DNA from: Pseudomonas sp. LD120
GTDB taxonomy: Bacteria > Pseudomonadota > Gammaproteobacteria > Pseudomonadales > Pseudomonadaceae
Reading direction: 5' to 3'
Assembly (NCBI RefSeq): GCF_009861525.1
Contig: NZ_WVHL01000005.1
Location: 1,240,001 to 1,304,000, forward strand
DNA: 64,000 nt
The notes beneath the pieces are model-generated. The model had not been told where the DNA came from. It did not search any database and saw nothing but the letters and a program-made list of their open reading frames with translations. Shown in pieces: positions 16,018-23,776 of this stretch. Within the stretch, counting starts at the first letter, position 1; the number at the start of each line of letters is the position of its first letter. Position numbers and translations under genes: made by a program.

Positions 16018-17270
16018 CTGCCCGCGCCAGGCGGTGAGGGGGGCAGCTCCCTTGCCGCGCCGAGGCTTTTGGCGGCGATCCTGGGTTTGGCCGCTGCTGC
16101 AATCTGCCCTGAATACGGCTCTGTTGGTGTGTGTTGGCAAGCGCTGCGCAATTGATCCTCAAACTGCTCGATGACGGCGGGCCAACCTTGGCGGCTGGCG
16201 TGTTGCCGGGCGTTGAGGCGCACCCGGCGCAAGGTTTCCGCTTCTTCAAGTAGCCAACTGGCCGCATCGCAAAAGGCGCTTTCATCTCCGGGCATGGCCA
16301 GCACGCCGTTGTAGCCATGGCGGATGTGTTGCGCCGCCGCGGCTTGATCGTAGGCCACCACTGCCAGCCCCGAGGCCAAGGCTTCCAGCACCACGTTGCC
16401 GAAGGTTTCGGTGAGGCTGGGAAACAGGAACACATCCCCTGAGGCGTAATGGGCCGCCAGGGTCTCGTCGCGCTGGCTGCCGCAGAACAAGGCATCGGGT
16501 AGCGTCTTTTCCAGGGCGGCGCGTTGCGGGCCGTCGCCCACCACGATCAACTGCATTTTGCGCTGTGGATACGTCGCCTTGAGTTGCTCGAAGCAACGCT
16601 TGAGCAGGCCGAGGTTTTTCTCTGGGGCCAGGCGCCCGACATGGATCACCGCCAGGTCATCGTGGTCCAGGCCCCAACTGGCCCGTAGCTCATTGACGCG
16701 CTTGGCGGGGTGGAACAGCTGGCTGTCGACGCCCCTCGACAGCAACGCCAGGCGCTCGAAATGCCGGCGTTCAAGCTCCAGGCGCTGGCTGGCGCTGGGC
16801 ACCAGGGTCAGCTTCGAGCGGTTGTGAAACCAACGCAGATAGTGCGTCAACAAGCGAGTCAGCAAACCCAGGCCGTATTGGCTGGAGTATTGCTGGAAGT
16901 TGGTGTGGAAACCGCTGACCACCGAAATTCCCAAGCGTTTGGCAGCCCGCAGCGCCGATAGCCCCAGCGGTCCCTCGGTGGCGATGTAGAGCACGTCTGG
17001 GCGCTGGCGCTGCCAGCGTCGCAACAGTTTGTGCATCGACGATTGGCCCCATTGCAGTCCCGGATAGCCCGGTAGTGGCCATCCTCGGCACAGCAGCAAA
17101 GTGTCGTCGCTGATACGGCTCTGGTCGCAGCCCTGACGCGGGCGCACCAGTTCTACCTGGTGCCCGCGAGCACGCAGCCCCTCACAGAGGCGGCCAAGGG
17201 TATTGGCCACGCCATTGATTTCCGGTGGGAAGGTTTCAGTGATCAGGGTGATATGCAGGGCGGTCGTCAT
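16014..17270 (-). CDS. Glycosyltransferase family 4 (GT-B)
   Basis: 418 residues from ATG 17270 (MTTALHITLITETFPPEINGVAN); an ATG eight codons upstream at 17294 is the alternative. The N-terminal acceptor domain has the G-rich ETFPPEINGVANTLGRL segment; the C-terminal donor domain has VIHVGRLAPEKNLGLL and the E-X7-E motif ETFGNVVLEALASGLAVVAYD. It probably transfers a sugar from a nucleotide or lipid donor to a lipid or polysaccharide at the membrane; similar stand-alone Pseudomonas genes are often called mannosyltransferases, but the substrate is not evident. The C-terminal 50 residues look disordered. Confidence 0.88.
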   Translation of the reverse strand: MTTALHITLITETFPPEINGVANTLGRLCEGLRARGHQVELVRPRQGCDQSRISDDTLLLCRGWPLPGYPGLQWGQSSMHKLLRRWQRQRPDVLYIATEGPLGLSALRAAKRLGISVVSGFHTNFQQYSSQYGLGLLTRLLTHYLRWFHNRSKLTLVPSASQRLELERRHFERLALLSRGVDSQLFHPAKRVNELRASWGLDHDDLAVIHVGRLAPEKNLGLLKRCFEQLKATYPQRKMQLIVVGDGPQRAALEKTLPDALFCGSQRDETLAAHYASGDVFLFPSLTETFGNVVLEALASGLAVVAYDQAAAAQHIRHGYNGVLAMPGDESAFCDAASWLLEEAETLRRVRLNARQHASRQGWPAVIEQFEDQLRSACQHTPTEPYSGQIAAAAKPRIAAKSLGAARELPPSPPGAGS

Positions 17271-17339
17271 GACCTCAGTGTCGACTGAGGCCATGTCGTC
17301 ATTGTGACCTTAGGGTGATGGATTTATGACGTCCCGGGC

Positions 17340-18089
17340 TTATTTGCCCGGCAGGTTTTCCACCCCACGCTCACGCACCCAGAACAGCGTCGCCCCGGCC
17401 ACGGCGGCCGGCATCATCAGGATGTTGACGAAGGGGATCATCAGCGCCAGGTAGACGATGCCGCCAAAGCCCAGGCTCTGCCAGCGCTTCTGGCGCAGCC
17501 AGGCGATCATGTCCTGCCAGCTCATCTTGTGGTTGTCCGCCGGGTAGTCGATGTACTGGATGGCCATCATCCAGATCCCGAACAACAGCCACAGGGGGGC
17601 GGCGATCAGGTTGACCACCGGGATCAGCGAGAGAATGAACAGGCCGATGGCCCGAGGCAGGAAGTAACCGAGCTTGCGCATTTCCCGGGACAGGGTGCGC
17701 GGGACCATGGCGATCAGCTCGCCCCAGCTGAAAGGCGGCGAATTATCGGTGCCACGCACCACGGTTTCGACTTTTTCCGATAGGAATCCGTTAAAGGGGG
17801 CAGCGATGATATTGGCCAGCATGGTGAAGGTGAAAAACACCATCAACCCCACCAGCACCACGAACAGTGGCCAGAGGATGTAGCTGAGGAAACTCAGCCA
17901 TTCCGGCAGCGATGGCATCAGGGAGTCGACCCAGAGGCTGAACTGGTGACCCGCGAAGTAGATCAATCCGACGAACAGCAACAGGTTGATCAGCAGGGGC
18001 AGAAGCACAAACAGGCGCAGGCCTGGCGTAAGAATCAGCTTCAGGCCTTCACGCAGATATTGCGGGCCTGACAGAACAGAGGCGGGCAT
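17340..18089 (-). CDS. cysZ: Sulfate transporter CysZ (EI24 family)
   Basis: 249 residues with membrane segments near residues 23-45, 65-95, 145-175 and 205-235. The segments GPQYLREGLKLILTPGLRLFVLLPLLIN and FNGFLSEKVE are typical of CysZ. In E. coli the protein supports sulfate uptake. Divergent from trxB, with a 309-bp gap. Together with cysD/cysNC 8 kb away it marks sulfate assimilation as a theme of this region. Confidence 0.92.
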   Translation of the reverse strand: MPASVLSGPQYLREGLKLILTPGLRLFVLLPLLINLLLFVGLIYFAGHQFSLWVDSLMPSLPEWLSFLSYILWPLFVVLVGLMVFFTFTMLANIIAAPFNGFLSEKVETVVRGTDNSPPFSWGELIAMVPRTLSREMRKLGYFLPRAIGLFILSLIPVVNLIAAPLWLLFGIWMMAIQYIDYPADNHKMSWQDMIAWLRQKRWQSLGFGGIVYLALMIPFVNILMMPAAVAGATLFWVRERGVENLPGK

Positions 18090-18290
18090 AGAACGCTCCG
18101 AGCAGATGGAAAACGCGCCGACCTTACCGGCTTTGCCCTGGGGGCGAAAGCGGTGCGATCAGCTCGACATCAACGGTAACAAAGACCCTTTCAAATGAGT
18201 CCGCTGAGGATAGAGACCGCCTATGAGCTGGATTGTTAAACCGTATTTCCTTAATCTTCGCCCCCTCTATACGCTTCGCCCATTATTTTT

Positions 18291-18336
18291 GGACGGATGA
18301 GTTCAAGCCTTCCCCAAGGTATCGCCGTCCTTTTTT
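18291..18336 (+). other. Terminator-like hairpin in the cysZ-trxB gap
   Basis: GGACGG (18291-18296) pairs with CCGTCC (18325-18330), followed by six T; an inner CCTT/AAGG hairpin stacks inside. The hairpin lies about 60 bp before trxB, in the direction of trxB. It could end a small RNA starting in the 18090-18290 stretch or attenuate trxB. The rest of the 309-bp gap shows no convincing gene; an ATG at 18298 opens a short frame that overlaps the hairpin. Confidence 0.5.
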
Positions 18337-18398
18337 ATTCCAGCCGGCAATCCGGCGTTCCGTGCCAGGTCACCCAGGCCGGTCGATAGGAGTGAGTC

Positions 18399-19361
18399 AT
18401 GTCTGAAGTACGCCATTCGCGTGTGATTATTCTCGGTTCCGGCCCTGCCGGTTACAGCGCCGCCGTCTATGCCGCCCGGGCCAACCTGAAGCCGCTGCTG
18501 ATCACCGGCATGCAGGCCGGCGGCCAACTGACCACCACCACTGAAGTCGACAACTGGCCTGGCGACGTGCACGGCCTGACCGGCCCGGCGCTGATGGAGC
18601 GGATGCGTGAGCACGCCGAGCGTTTCGAAACCGAAATCGTCTTCGACCACATCAACGCCGTGGACTTCGCTGCCAAGCCTTACACCCTGACCGGCGACAG
18701 CGCGACCTACACCTGCGATGCCCTGATCATCGCCACCGGTGCCAGCGCCCGTTACCTGGGCCTGCCTTCGGAAGAGGCGTTCATGGGTAAAGGCGTTTCC
18801 GCCTGTGCCACTTGCGACGGTTTCTTCTATCGCAACAAGCCAGTGGCGGTGGTCGGCGGCGGCAACACTGCCGTTGAAGAGGCTCTGTACCTGGCCAACA
18901 TCGCCAGCACCGTGACCTTGATCCACCGTCGCGAAACCTTCCGCGCCGAGAAGATCCTGATCGACAAGCTCAACGCCCGCGTGGCCGAAGGCAAGATCAT
19001 CCTTAAGCTCAATGCCAATCTGGACGAAGTCCTGGGCGACAACATGGGCGTGACCGGTGCCCGCTTGAAAAACAACGATGGCAGCTTCGACGAGCTGAAA
19101 GTCGACGGCGTGTTCATCGCCATCGGCCACACCCCAAACACCTCGCTGTTCGAAGGCCAACTGACCCTCAAGGACGGTTACCTGGTGGTGCAGGGCGGCC
19201 GTGACGGCAACGCTACCGCGACCAGCGTCGAAGGCATCTTTGCCGCCGGCGACGTGGCCGACCACGTGTACCGTCAGGCCATCACCTCGGCCGGTGCCGG
19301 TTGCATGGCGGCCCTGGACACCGAGCGTTACCTGGACGGTTTGCAGAACGCGGCACACTGA
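18399..19361 (+). CDS. trxB: Thioredoxin-disulfide reductase
   Basis: 320 residues, the normal length. FAD-binding ILGSGPAGYSAAVYAARA at residues 11-28, redox pair CATC at 136-139 followed by DGFF, NAD(P)-binding VGGGNTAVEEALYL, and a C-terminal FAD motif GIFAAGDVAD. It passes electrons from NADPH to thioredoxin in the cytoplasm. ATG preceded by AGGAGTGAGTC. Ends before a strong terminator. Confidence 0.97.
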   Translation: MSEVRHSRVIILGSGPAGYSAAVYAARANLKPLLITGMQAGGQLTTTTEVDNWPGDVHGLTGPALMERMREHAERFETEIVFDHINAVDFAAKPYTLTGDSATYTCDALIIATGASARYLGLPSEEAFMGKGVSACATCDGFFYRNKPVAVVGGGNTAVEEALYLANIASTVTLIHRRETFRAEKILIDKLNARVAEGKIILKLNANLDEVLGDNMGVTGARLKNNDGSFDELKVDGVFIAIGHTPNTSLFEGQLTLKDGYLVVQGGRDGNATATSVEGIFAAGDVADHVYRQAITSAGAGCMAALDTERYLDGLQNAAH

Positions 19362-19373
19362 TTCCCAGGCAAT

Positions 19374-19401
19374 AAAAAAACCGGCGCCAGCCGGTTTTTT
19401 T
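19374..19401. terminator. Bidirectional-looking terminator after trxB
   Basis: AAAAAAACCGGC, loop GCCA, GCCGGTTTTTTT is a perfect short stem with A and T runs, 13 bp after the trxB stop. Confidence 0.88.
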
Positions 19402-19420
19402 ATGGGTGTCGCACTGCAGA

Positions 19421-19496
19421 TGCCGGCTTGCCGGCGAAGAGGCCCGTGAGCCTTGCTTCGCCGTGCCGGGGCTTCTGCTGGCGAGCCAGCGCCTAC
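19421..19496. repeat. REP-type inverted repeat
   Basis: GCCGGCTTGCCGGCGAAGAG and, about 40 bp on, GCTGGCGAGCCAGCGCCTAC form the two arms of a Pseudomonas REP doublet between the trxB terminator and the end of the hopJ-like gene. Confidence 0.65.
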
Positions 19497-19512
19497 AGGA
19501 TCCGGGTCTGGA

Positions 19513-19851
19513 TCAGCGGCGAGTCAGCGGCTGGGCGGCGAACTTCACCCCGGCCAGACCGTGGGCGATCAGGGCGCGGATGTTACCGTGGTCGCTGCCT
19601 TCAGGGGTGGCCAGCACCGAGCGGTAGTGCTCGCCGAAGGCCAGCAGCGCCTCGGTGTCACTCAGGCCTTCCAGCAGGGCCAGGCCCAGGGTCTTGCACG
19701 AGCCTTCGTTCTGCCCGGCAGGGTTTTCCACGCCGCCATTGCTGAACGCTTGTGGCTGGTAGTCATAACCTTCGGCGATAAAGGCCAGGGTATCGGCAAA
19801 CGCGTGTTCACCGCTGTTCAGGCTGGCGCGCAAGGTGTTCAGGTCAGTCAT
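19513..19851 (-). CDS. HopJ-family protein
   Basis: 112 residues from ATG 19851 (MTDLNTLRASLNSGEHAFADTL). The family includes P. syringae HopJ, first listed among type III effectors, but the gene is widespread in Pseudomonas and other bacteria as a housekeeping-looking small acidic protein of unknown role. Conserved parts: DTLAFIAEGYDYQPQAFSNG and NEGSCKTLGLALLEGL. It overlaps the end of the DUF1244 gene by eight bases on the same strand, so the two are co-transcribed. No secretion signal is visible. Confidence 0.85.
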   Translation of the reverse strand: MTDLNTLRASLNSGEHAFADTLAFIAEGYDYQPQAFSNGGVENPAGQNEGSCKTLGLALLEGLSDTEALLAFGEHYRSVLATPEGSDHGNIRALIAHGLAGVKFAAQPLTRR

Positions 19852-20140
19852 GGGGTTTTCCTTTGGCAAACGCCGCTTGCTGCTCGGCGCTGGCTTCTTT
19901 CTGGTAGAGATTTTTCCATTCGGCGTAGGGCATGCCGTACACCACTTCACGGGCGTCATCGAGGCTGAGCTCGATCTGGCGTTCATCGGCCTCGGCCTTG
20001 TACCACTTGGACAGGCAGTTGCGGCAGAACCCGGCGAGGTTCATCAGGTCGATGTTCTGCACGTCCTTGCGGCTGTCCAGATGGGCCACCAGGCGGCGAA
20101 AGGCCGCGGCTTCCAGTTCCAGGCGTTGTTGAGGGGACAT
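19844..20140 (-). CDS. DUF1244 protein
   Basis: 98 residues from ATG 20140 (MSPQQRLELEAAAFRRLVAHL); a GTG three codons upstream (20149) is an alternative. The core DVQNIDLMNLAGFCRNCLSKWY with a CXXC pair and the end YGMPYAEWKNLYQKEA define DUF1244, a small helical family of unknown function whose conserved Cys may bind metal. First gene of a two-gene unit with the hopJ-like gene. Confidence 0.88.
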   Translation of the reverse strand: MSPQQRLELEAAAFRRLVAHLDSRKDVQNIDLMNLAGFCRNCLSKWYKAEADERQIELSLDDAREVVYGMPYAEWKNLYQKEASAEQQAAFAKGKPHD

Positions 20141-20164
20141 AAGACTCACTGCACGTAGAAGGAT

Positions 20165-20245
20165 GGGAACAGCTGCAAGTTACAAGCTGCCAGCGGCCAG
20201 GCAAAGCCGAATCGCGTTGACTGGCCGCTTGGCGCTAGCGACTTG
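20165..20245. repeat. Inverted repeat with AGCTGCAAGTTA 12-mer
   Basis: AGCTGCAAGTTACAAGCTGC (20171-20190) starts the element; GCGGCCAG (20193-20200) pairs with CTGGCCGC (20221-20228). The 12-mer is identical to those at 1357 and 7579. The right end runs into the last codons of folX, so the folX C terminus (LAASR) may be repeat-derived. Confidence 0.55.
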
Positions 20246-20606
20246 CCGCCAATGTGATCGACACCGACTCGGCAAAGCGCAGGGCGTGAGGTTTGTCCAC
20301 TTCGACTTCGGCGTATTGCACCGACACATTGCTCATCACCAGGTCCAGCAGTTCCTGGGTCAGGCGTTCCAGTAGGGCGAAGCGGTTGCCTTCGACGTGG
20401 GCAATGATTGCCTTGGTGATGGTGCGGTAGTTCAGCGCGTGGTCGATGTCGTTGTCGCGCACCGCATCTTGGGCGGCATACAGGATGGTCAGGTTGACCA
20501 GCACATCCTGCTTGTTGAGGATTTCATCCTCGTTGATTCCGATGTAGGTCCGCAGGAGCAGGTCCTTGACTCGGATGCGAGCCATTCCTGGCTGAAGTTG
20601 TGGCAT
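20235..20606 (-). CDS. folX: Dihydroneopterin triphosphate 2'-epimerase
   Basis: 123 residues, FolB/FolX fold (MARIRVKDLLLRTYIGINEDEILNKQDV; HALNYRTITKAI; ALLERLTQELLDLVM). FolX epimerises dihydroneopterin triphosphate to the monapterin form. Assignment as FolX rather than FolB rests on the neighbours folE and folM, the same trio as in P. aeruginosa. Together they supply tetrahydromonapterin, the cofactor of phenylalanine hydroxylase in pseudomonads. The ATG lies two bases after the folE stop, so the genes are one operon in the order folM-folE-folX. Confidence 0.9.
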   Translation of the reverse strand: MPQLQPGMARIRVKDLLLRTYIGINEDEILNKQDVLVNLTILYAAQDAVRDNDIDHALNYRTITKAIIAHVEGNRFALLERLTQELLDLVMSNVSVQYAEVEVDKPHALRFAESVSITLAASR

Positions 20607-20608
20607 TG

Positions 20609-21169
20609 CTACTTGCTCCGTCCAATCAATTGCAGGAATTCCTGGCGAGTGGTGCTCGAATCGCGGAAGGCGCCGAGCATCACCGAGGTATGCATGGTGG
20701 AATTTTGCTTTTCGACGCCGCGCATCATCATGCACATGTGCTTGGCTTCGATCACCACTGCGACGCCGGCGGCTTGAGTCACGCTCTGTAGCGCGTCGGC
20801 GATTTCCCGGGTGAGATTTTCCTGGATCTGCAGGCGCCTGGCGAACATATCGACGATCCGTGCGATCTTCGACAGCCCCAGCACTTTGCCGGTGGGAATA
20901 TAAGCCACATGGGCCTTGCCGATGAAGGGCAACAGGTGATGTTCGCACAGGGAATACAGCTCGATGTCGGCGACGATCACCATTTCGTCGTTGTCGGAGG
21001 CGAACAGTGCACCGTTGACGATCTCCGGCAGCGACTGGCTGTAGCCGTGACACAGGTACTGCATGGCCTTGGCCGCGCGTTTCGGGGTGTCGAGCAAACC
21101 CTCGCGCTCTGGGTCTTCACCGAGACCCTTGAGGATCTCGTGGTAGTGCTGGGGCAGGGAAAGGCTCAT
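20609..21169 (-). CDS. folE: GTP cyclohydrolase I
   Basis: 186 residues; converts GTP to dihydroneopterin triphosphate, the first step of pterin synthesis. Zinc ligands are visible: C75 and H78 in LYSLCEHHLLPF and C146 in HMCMMMRG. GLSKIARIVDMFARRLQIQENLT is the catalytic core. It is the middle gene of folM-folE-folX, with 22 bp after folM. In P. putida a folE copy is reported as light-inducible under LitR-type control; a LitR-like regulator and LOV protein lie 2-4 kb away here. Confidence 0.95.
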   Translation of the reverse strand: MSLSLPQHYHEILKGLGEDPEREGLLDTPKRAAKAMQYLCHGYSQSLPEIVNGALFASDNDEMVIVADIELYSLCEHHLLPFIGKAHVAYIPTGKVLGLSKIARIVDMFARRLQIQENLTREIADALQSVTQAAGVAVVIEAKHMCMMMRGVEKQNSTMHTSVMLGAFRDSSTTRQEFLQLIGRSK

Positions 21170-21191
21170 GCAGGGTCCTCGCGGGGCCGGC

Positions 21192-21902
21192 TTACTTGAC
21201 GTGCCGCCCGCCGTTAACGGTCAGGGTGGTGCCGGTGACATAAGGGTTGTCGAGCAGGTAGCGCAGGCTCTGGTAGATCACTTCGCTGCCGGGCTCGATA
21301 CCCAGCGCGGATTTGGCCAGGGCCTTGGCGCGGTAGGCTGCGTCATCTTCGGGGTTGAACAATAGCAGGGCCGGGGCAATGCCGTTGACCTTGATGGCCG
21401 GTGCGTATTTGGCGGCAAAGGACAGGGTCAGGCTGTCCAGCCCGGCTTTGCTGGCGCAGTAGGCAATGTGCTTGCTGCTGCCCTTGCGGGTCACGTCGTC
21501 GCTGATGTGGATGATGTCCGCCGGATTGGAGCGTTGTAGCAGCTCGGCGCACTGCAGGTTGATCAGGTAGGGCGCGAGCATGTGCACGCTGAACATCCGG
21601 GTAAAGGCCGCGCTTGGTTGGTCGGGGCTTTCTTCCAGCCATTCCGAGGCGTTGTGGACGATGGCCCGCAAGCAGTCGGTGTGGGTTTTCACCGCGTTGA
21701 TCAGGGCCAGGATCCCGGCTTCGCTGGACAGGTCGGCGAACAGCAGCGTCGCGCCCTTGTCACGTAGGGTTTGCAGGCCGGGGCGGTCGCTGCGGTAGGT
21801 GATGATCACCGGCTGCCCATCTTCGAGCAGGCGCAGGGCGCAATGCAGGCCGACACGTTGGCTGGCACCCGTGATCAGGATTGGGGCGATAGATGGGGTC
21901 AT
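21192..21902 (-). CDS. folM: Dihydromonapterin reductase
   Basis: 236 residues from ATG 21902 (MTPSIAPILITGASQRVG); a longer frame upstream is not needed. SDR fold with TGASQRVG cofactor site, catalytic YCASKAGLD and TVNGGRHVK C terminus. FolM reduces dihydromonapterin to tetrahydromonapterin. First gene of the fol unit; a TATAGT-like -10 element lies about 30 bp upstream. Confidence 0.9.
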   Translation of the reverse strand: MTPSIAPILITGASQRVGLHCALRLLEDGQPVIITYRSDRPGLQTLRDKGATLLFADLSSEAGILALINAVKTHTDCLRAIVHNASEWLEESPDQPSAAFTRMFSVHMLAPYLINLQCAELLQRSNPADIIHISDDVTRKGSSKHIAYCASKAGLDSLTLSFAAKYAPAIKVNGIAPALLLFNPEDDAAYRAKALAKSALGIEPGSEVIYQSLRYLLDNPYVTGTTLTVNGGRHVK

Positions 21903-22023
21903 GAAGGGCTCACCTCGCAGGTAGGGCAAAACTATACCAGCGGGTGATGCGTCGTGCCTGTGGCGCCAAGGGGGCTGGTCAGCGGCTCCCGGGGTTGACT
22001 CAGGAGCCGGCGAACCGGTGAGT

Positions 22024-22593
22024 TTACGAGTTCTGTGTCGAGTGTACGGCCGGCAGCACGCGCGCTGGCGTGCTGTTGAGCCAACCTGCGAGCAATCGGG
22101 TGGACAGCGGAATAAAGCAATAAACCATCAGCGGGGTCAGGGCCAGGGTGCTGACAAACACTCGCGGCAGCAGGCTCAGGTCATTGAGTAAAGGGCCGAG
22201 GACGAAGTTGAACAGCAGCGACACCGGAAAGAACGCCAGCCAGATGGCCACCGCTTGCTTCCAGCGTGGAGGGCGCTGTCCGACGCCGCCAAATCAGCCG
22301 CCGAGGCCGCTGACCCGATGTTCCGAGGGGTGGGCGAACAGGTCGCTGCCCCGCGCCAGCCAGGCGGTGCGCGAGGCGGAGTGTTCCCAGGCATGCAGGG
22401 TGTGTTCGTCGACGAAGCGGAAGATGATCTGGAACTCGTCATCGTCTGGCGGCGGCGCCAGAACGCCGGAGCCCAGGTAGCCGGGAAAGTCGGTGGCCAG
22501 TTGTTCGCCTTCGCGCAGCCAGGCGATCAGGTCTTGGTAGCGGCCGTCGGCAACGCGCCGGGCAACCATCAAGGTGACGGGTGAGGTAGACAT
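22024..22593 (-). pseudogene. Antibiotic-biosynthesis-monooxygenase-like membrane protein interrupted by in-frame TGA
   Basis: Reading from ATG 22593 (MSTSPVTLMVARRVADGRYQ) the first 99 residues form an ABM-type ferredoxin-like domain (LATDFPGYLGSGVL; FRFVDEHTLHAWEHSASR). A TGA at 22294-22296 follows GLGG. The same frame continues without a break as FGGVGQRPPRWKQAVAIW, then two membrane segments (LAFFPVSLLFNFVLG; VFVSTLALTPLMVYCF) to the stop at 22024. The intact protein would be 189 residues with a Trp most likely at the TGA (TGG to TGA). The downstream part also has a GTG/ATG-type restart option, so it may instead be expressed as two pieces. Confidence 0.75.
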
Positions 22594-22618
22594 TATGTAT
22601 CTCCGTAAAACCAGTGCG

Positions 22619-22635
22619 TTGCCTGGGTAAGGCAA
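22619..22635. promoter_or_regulatory. Palindrome upstream of the MerR-type gene
   Basis: TTGCCTGGGTAAGGCAA is a perfect inverted repeat (TTGCCT/AGGCAA) in the 211-bp gap between the divergent monooxygenase pseudogene and the MerR regulator gene. It could be a binding site for the regulator or for another protein; nothing else in the gap is recognisable. Confidence 0.35.
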
Positions 22636-22804
22636 TCGCTTGACGTGGCACCGGGGTGTTGGGCCGTGTCAGAACCAAGCAAGGATTATTCCTGATCGGT
22701 GCCTTGCTACCAATGCCCGTGGTCGGTTTTTCTGCTGCTTGAAGCATTGGCCCCTCGGGGGAGTAGAATGTCGATCACTTTGTTTATCGGTGTGCGCTCC
22801 CCTG

Positions 22805-23764
22805 ATGCCCGTCATGACTGAACTTGCCCCTGTCGCTCGCGCTCTTGACCCCGCCTGTCAGGATGAGTTGTTTCCGATTCGTGAAGTGGCGCGTCTGACC
22901 GGTATCAACCCGGTGACCCTACGAGCCTGGGAGCGACGTTACGGTCTGATTCAACCGACACGCACCGAAAGCGGGCATCGCCTGTATTCCATGCGCGATG
23001 TTGAGGCGGTGCGCGAGATCCTGGGCTGGATCGAGCGCGGCGTGGCAGTGAGCAAGGTGGGCAAGCTCCTGGCCAAGAGCCGCGCCGCCCAAGCCCAGGT
23101 CGAGGCCCCGGTGAACGATGCCCTGCAAGGCGAATACAGCCAGTGGCGCGAGCAGTTGAAGCAGGCCGTCAGTGCCTTCGACGAAGCGCAGTTGGAGCGT
23201 CTCTACGGGCAGGTTTTTTCCAGCTATGCCTTACCGGTGGTGTTCCAAGACATCTTCTTGCCGTTCTGGAAGCAGTTGCTGCAGGAGCCAAGTGCTTTCG
23301 GTCAGACCAGCGAGTGGTTGTTTCTCGATGGTTTTCTGCGGGCGCGGATCACTCAGCGTCTGTTGCTGCAGCGCGCCACCCAAAGCCAGCAACTGCTGCT
23401 GACCGGGCTCAATGAATCGTGTCGCGAACTGGAGCTGCTGGTGGCGGCACTGATGCTCGGGCATGACTCGCTGGGGGTGCGCCTGTTGGGACCAGTAGCG
23501 CCATTGGATGAGCTGACGTTGGTTTGCGAAAAGCTCAAGCCGGCGGCGCTGGTGGTGTTTTCCAACCTGGCGCCGACTGCGGAGTTATCCAAGCGACTCA
23601 AGCGCCTGGCGCTGACTCTGGATTGTCCGTTGATGCTCGCTGGGGATACGGCGGACTTGGCGCAGGACCGTCTGGCGGGTTCGCCAGTGGCGTGCCTGGG
23701 GAGCGATGGGCGCCTGATGCAGCAACGGTTGCGGCAGTTTTTACGCGGTGGCCTGGATACCTGA
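22805..23764 (+). CDS. MerR-family regulator, class II LitR/CarH-like without B12 site
   Basis: 319 residues from ATG 22805 (a second ATG is at 22814). The N-terminal MerR HTH is clear: FPIREVARLTGINPVTLRAW...RRYGLIQPTRTESGHRLYS (residues 23-63). The C-terminal 200 residues have the LitR/CarH helical and Rossmann-like layout, but the region where B12-binding members carry a D/E-x-H-x-x-G motif reads GLNESCREL, without the His. P. putida has such B12-less LitR homologues (PplR) that work with short LOV proteins. A PilZ-like gene and a short LOV gene lie just downstream on the opposite strand, so a light-response role is inferred. Confidence 0.82.
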   Translation: MPVMTELAPVARALDPACQDELFPIREVARLTGINPVTLRAWERRYGLIQPTRTESGHRLYSMRDVEAVREILGWIERGVAVSKVGKLLAKSRAAQAQVEAPVNDALQGEYSQWREQLKQAVSAFDEAQLERLYGQVFSSYALPVVFQDIFLPFWKQLLQEPSAFGQTSEWLFLDGFLRARITQRLLLQRATQSQQLLLTGLNESCRELELLVAALMLGHDSLGVRLLGPVAPLDELTLVCEKLKPAALVVFSNLAPTAELSKRLKRLALTLDCPLMLAGDTADLAQDRLAGSPVACLGSDGRLMQQRLRQFLRGGLDT

Positions 23765-23776
23765 GCCGGCAGGCGC

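Noticed and set aside
18298..18390. Possible leader peptide before trxB
   Set aside because: The frame overlaps a terminator-like hairpin and lacks a ribosome site.
22294..22296. TGA as selenocysteine codon
   Set aside because: No SECIS-like hairpin directly after it was noticed, the family is not known for selenocysteine, and the context suggests Trp.
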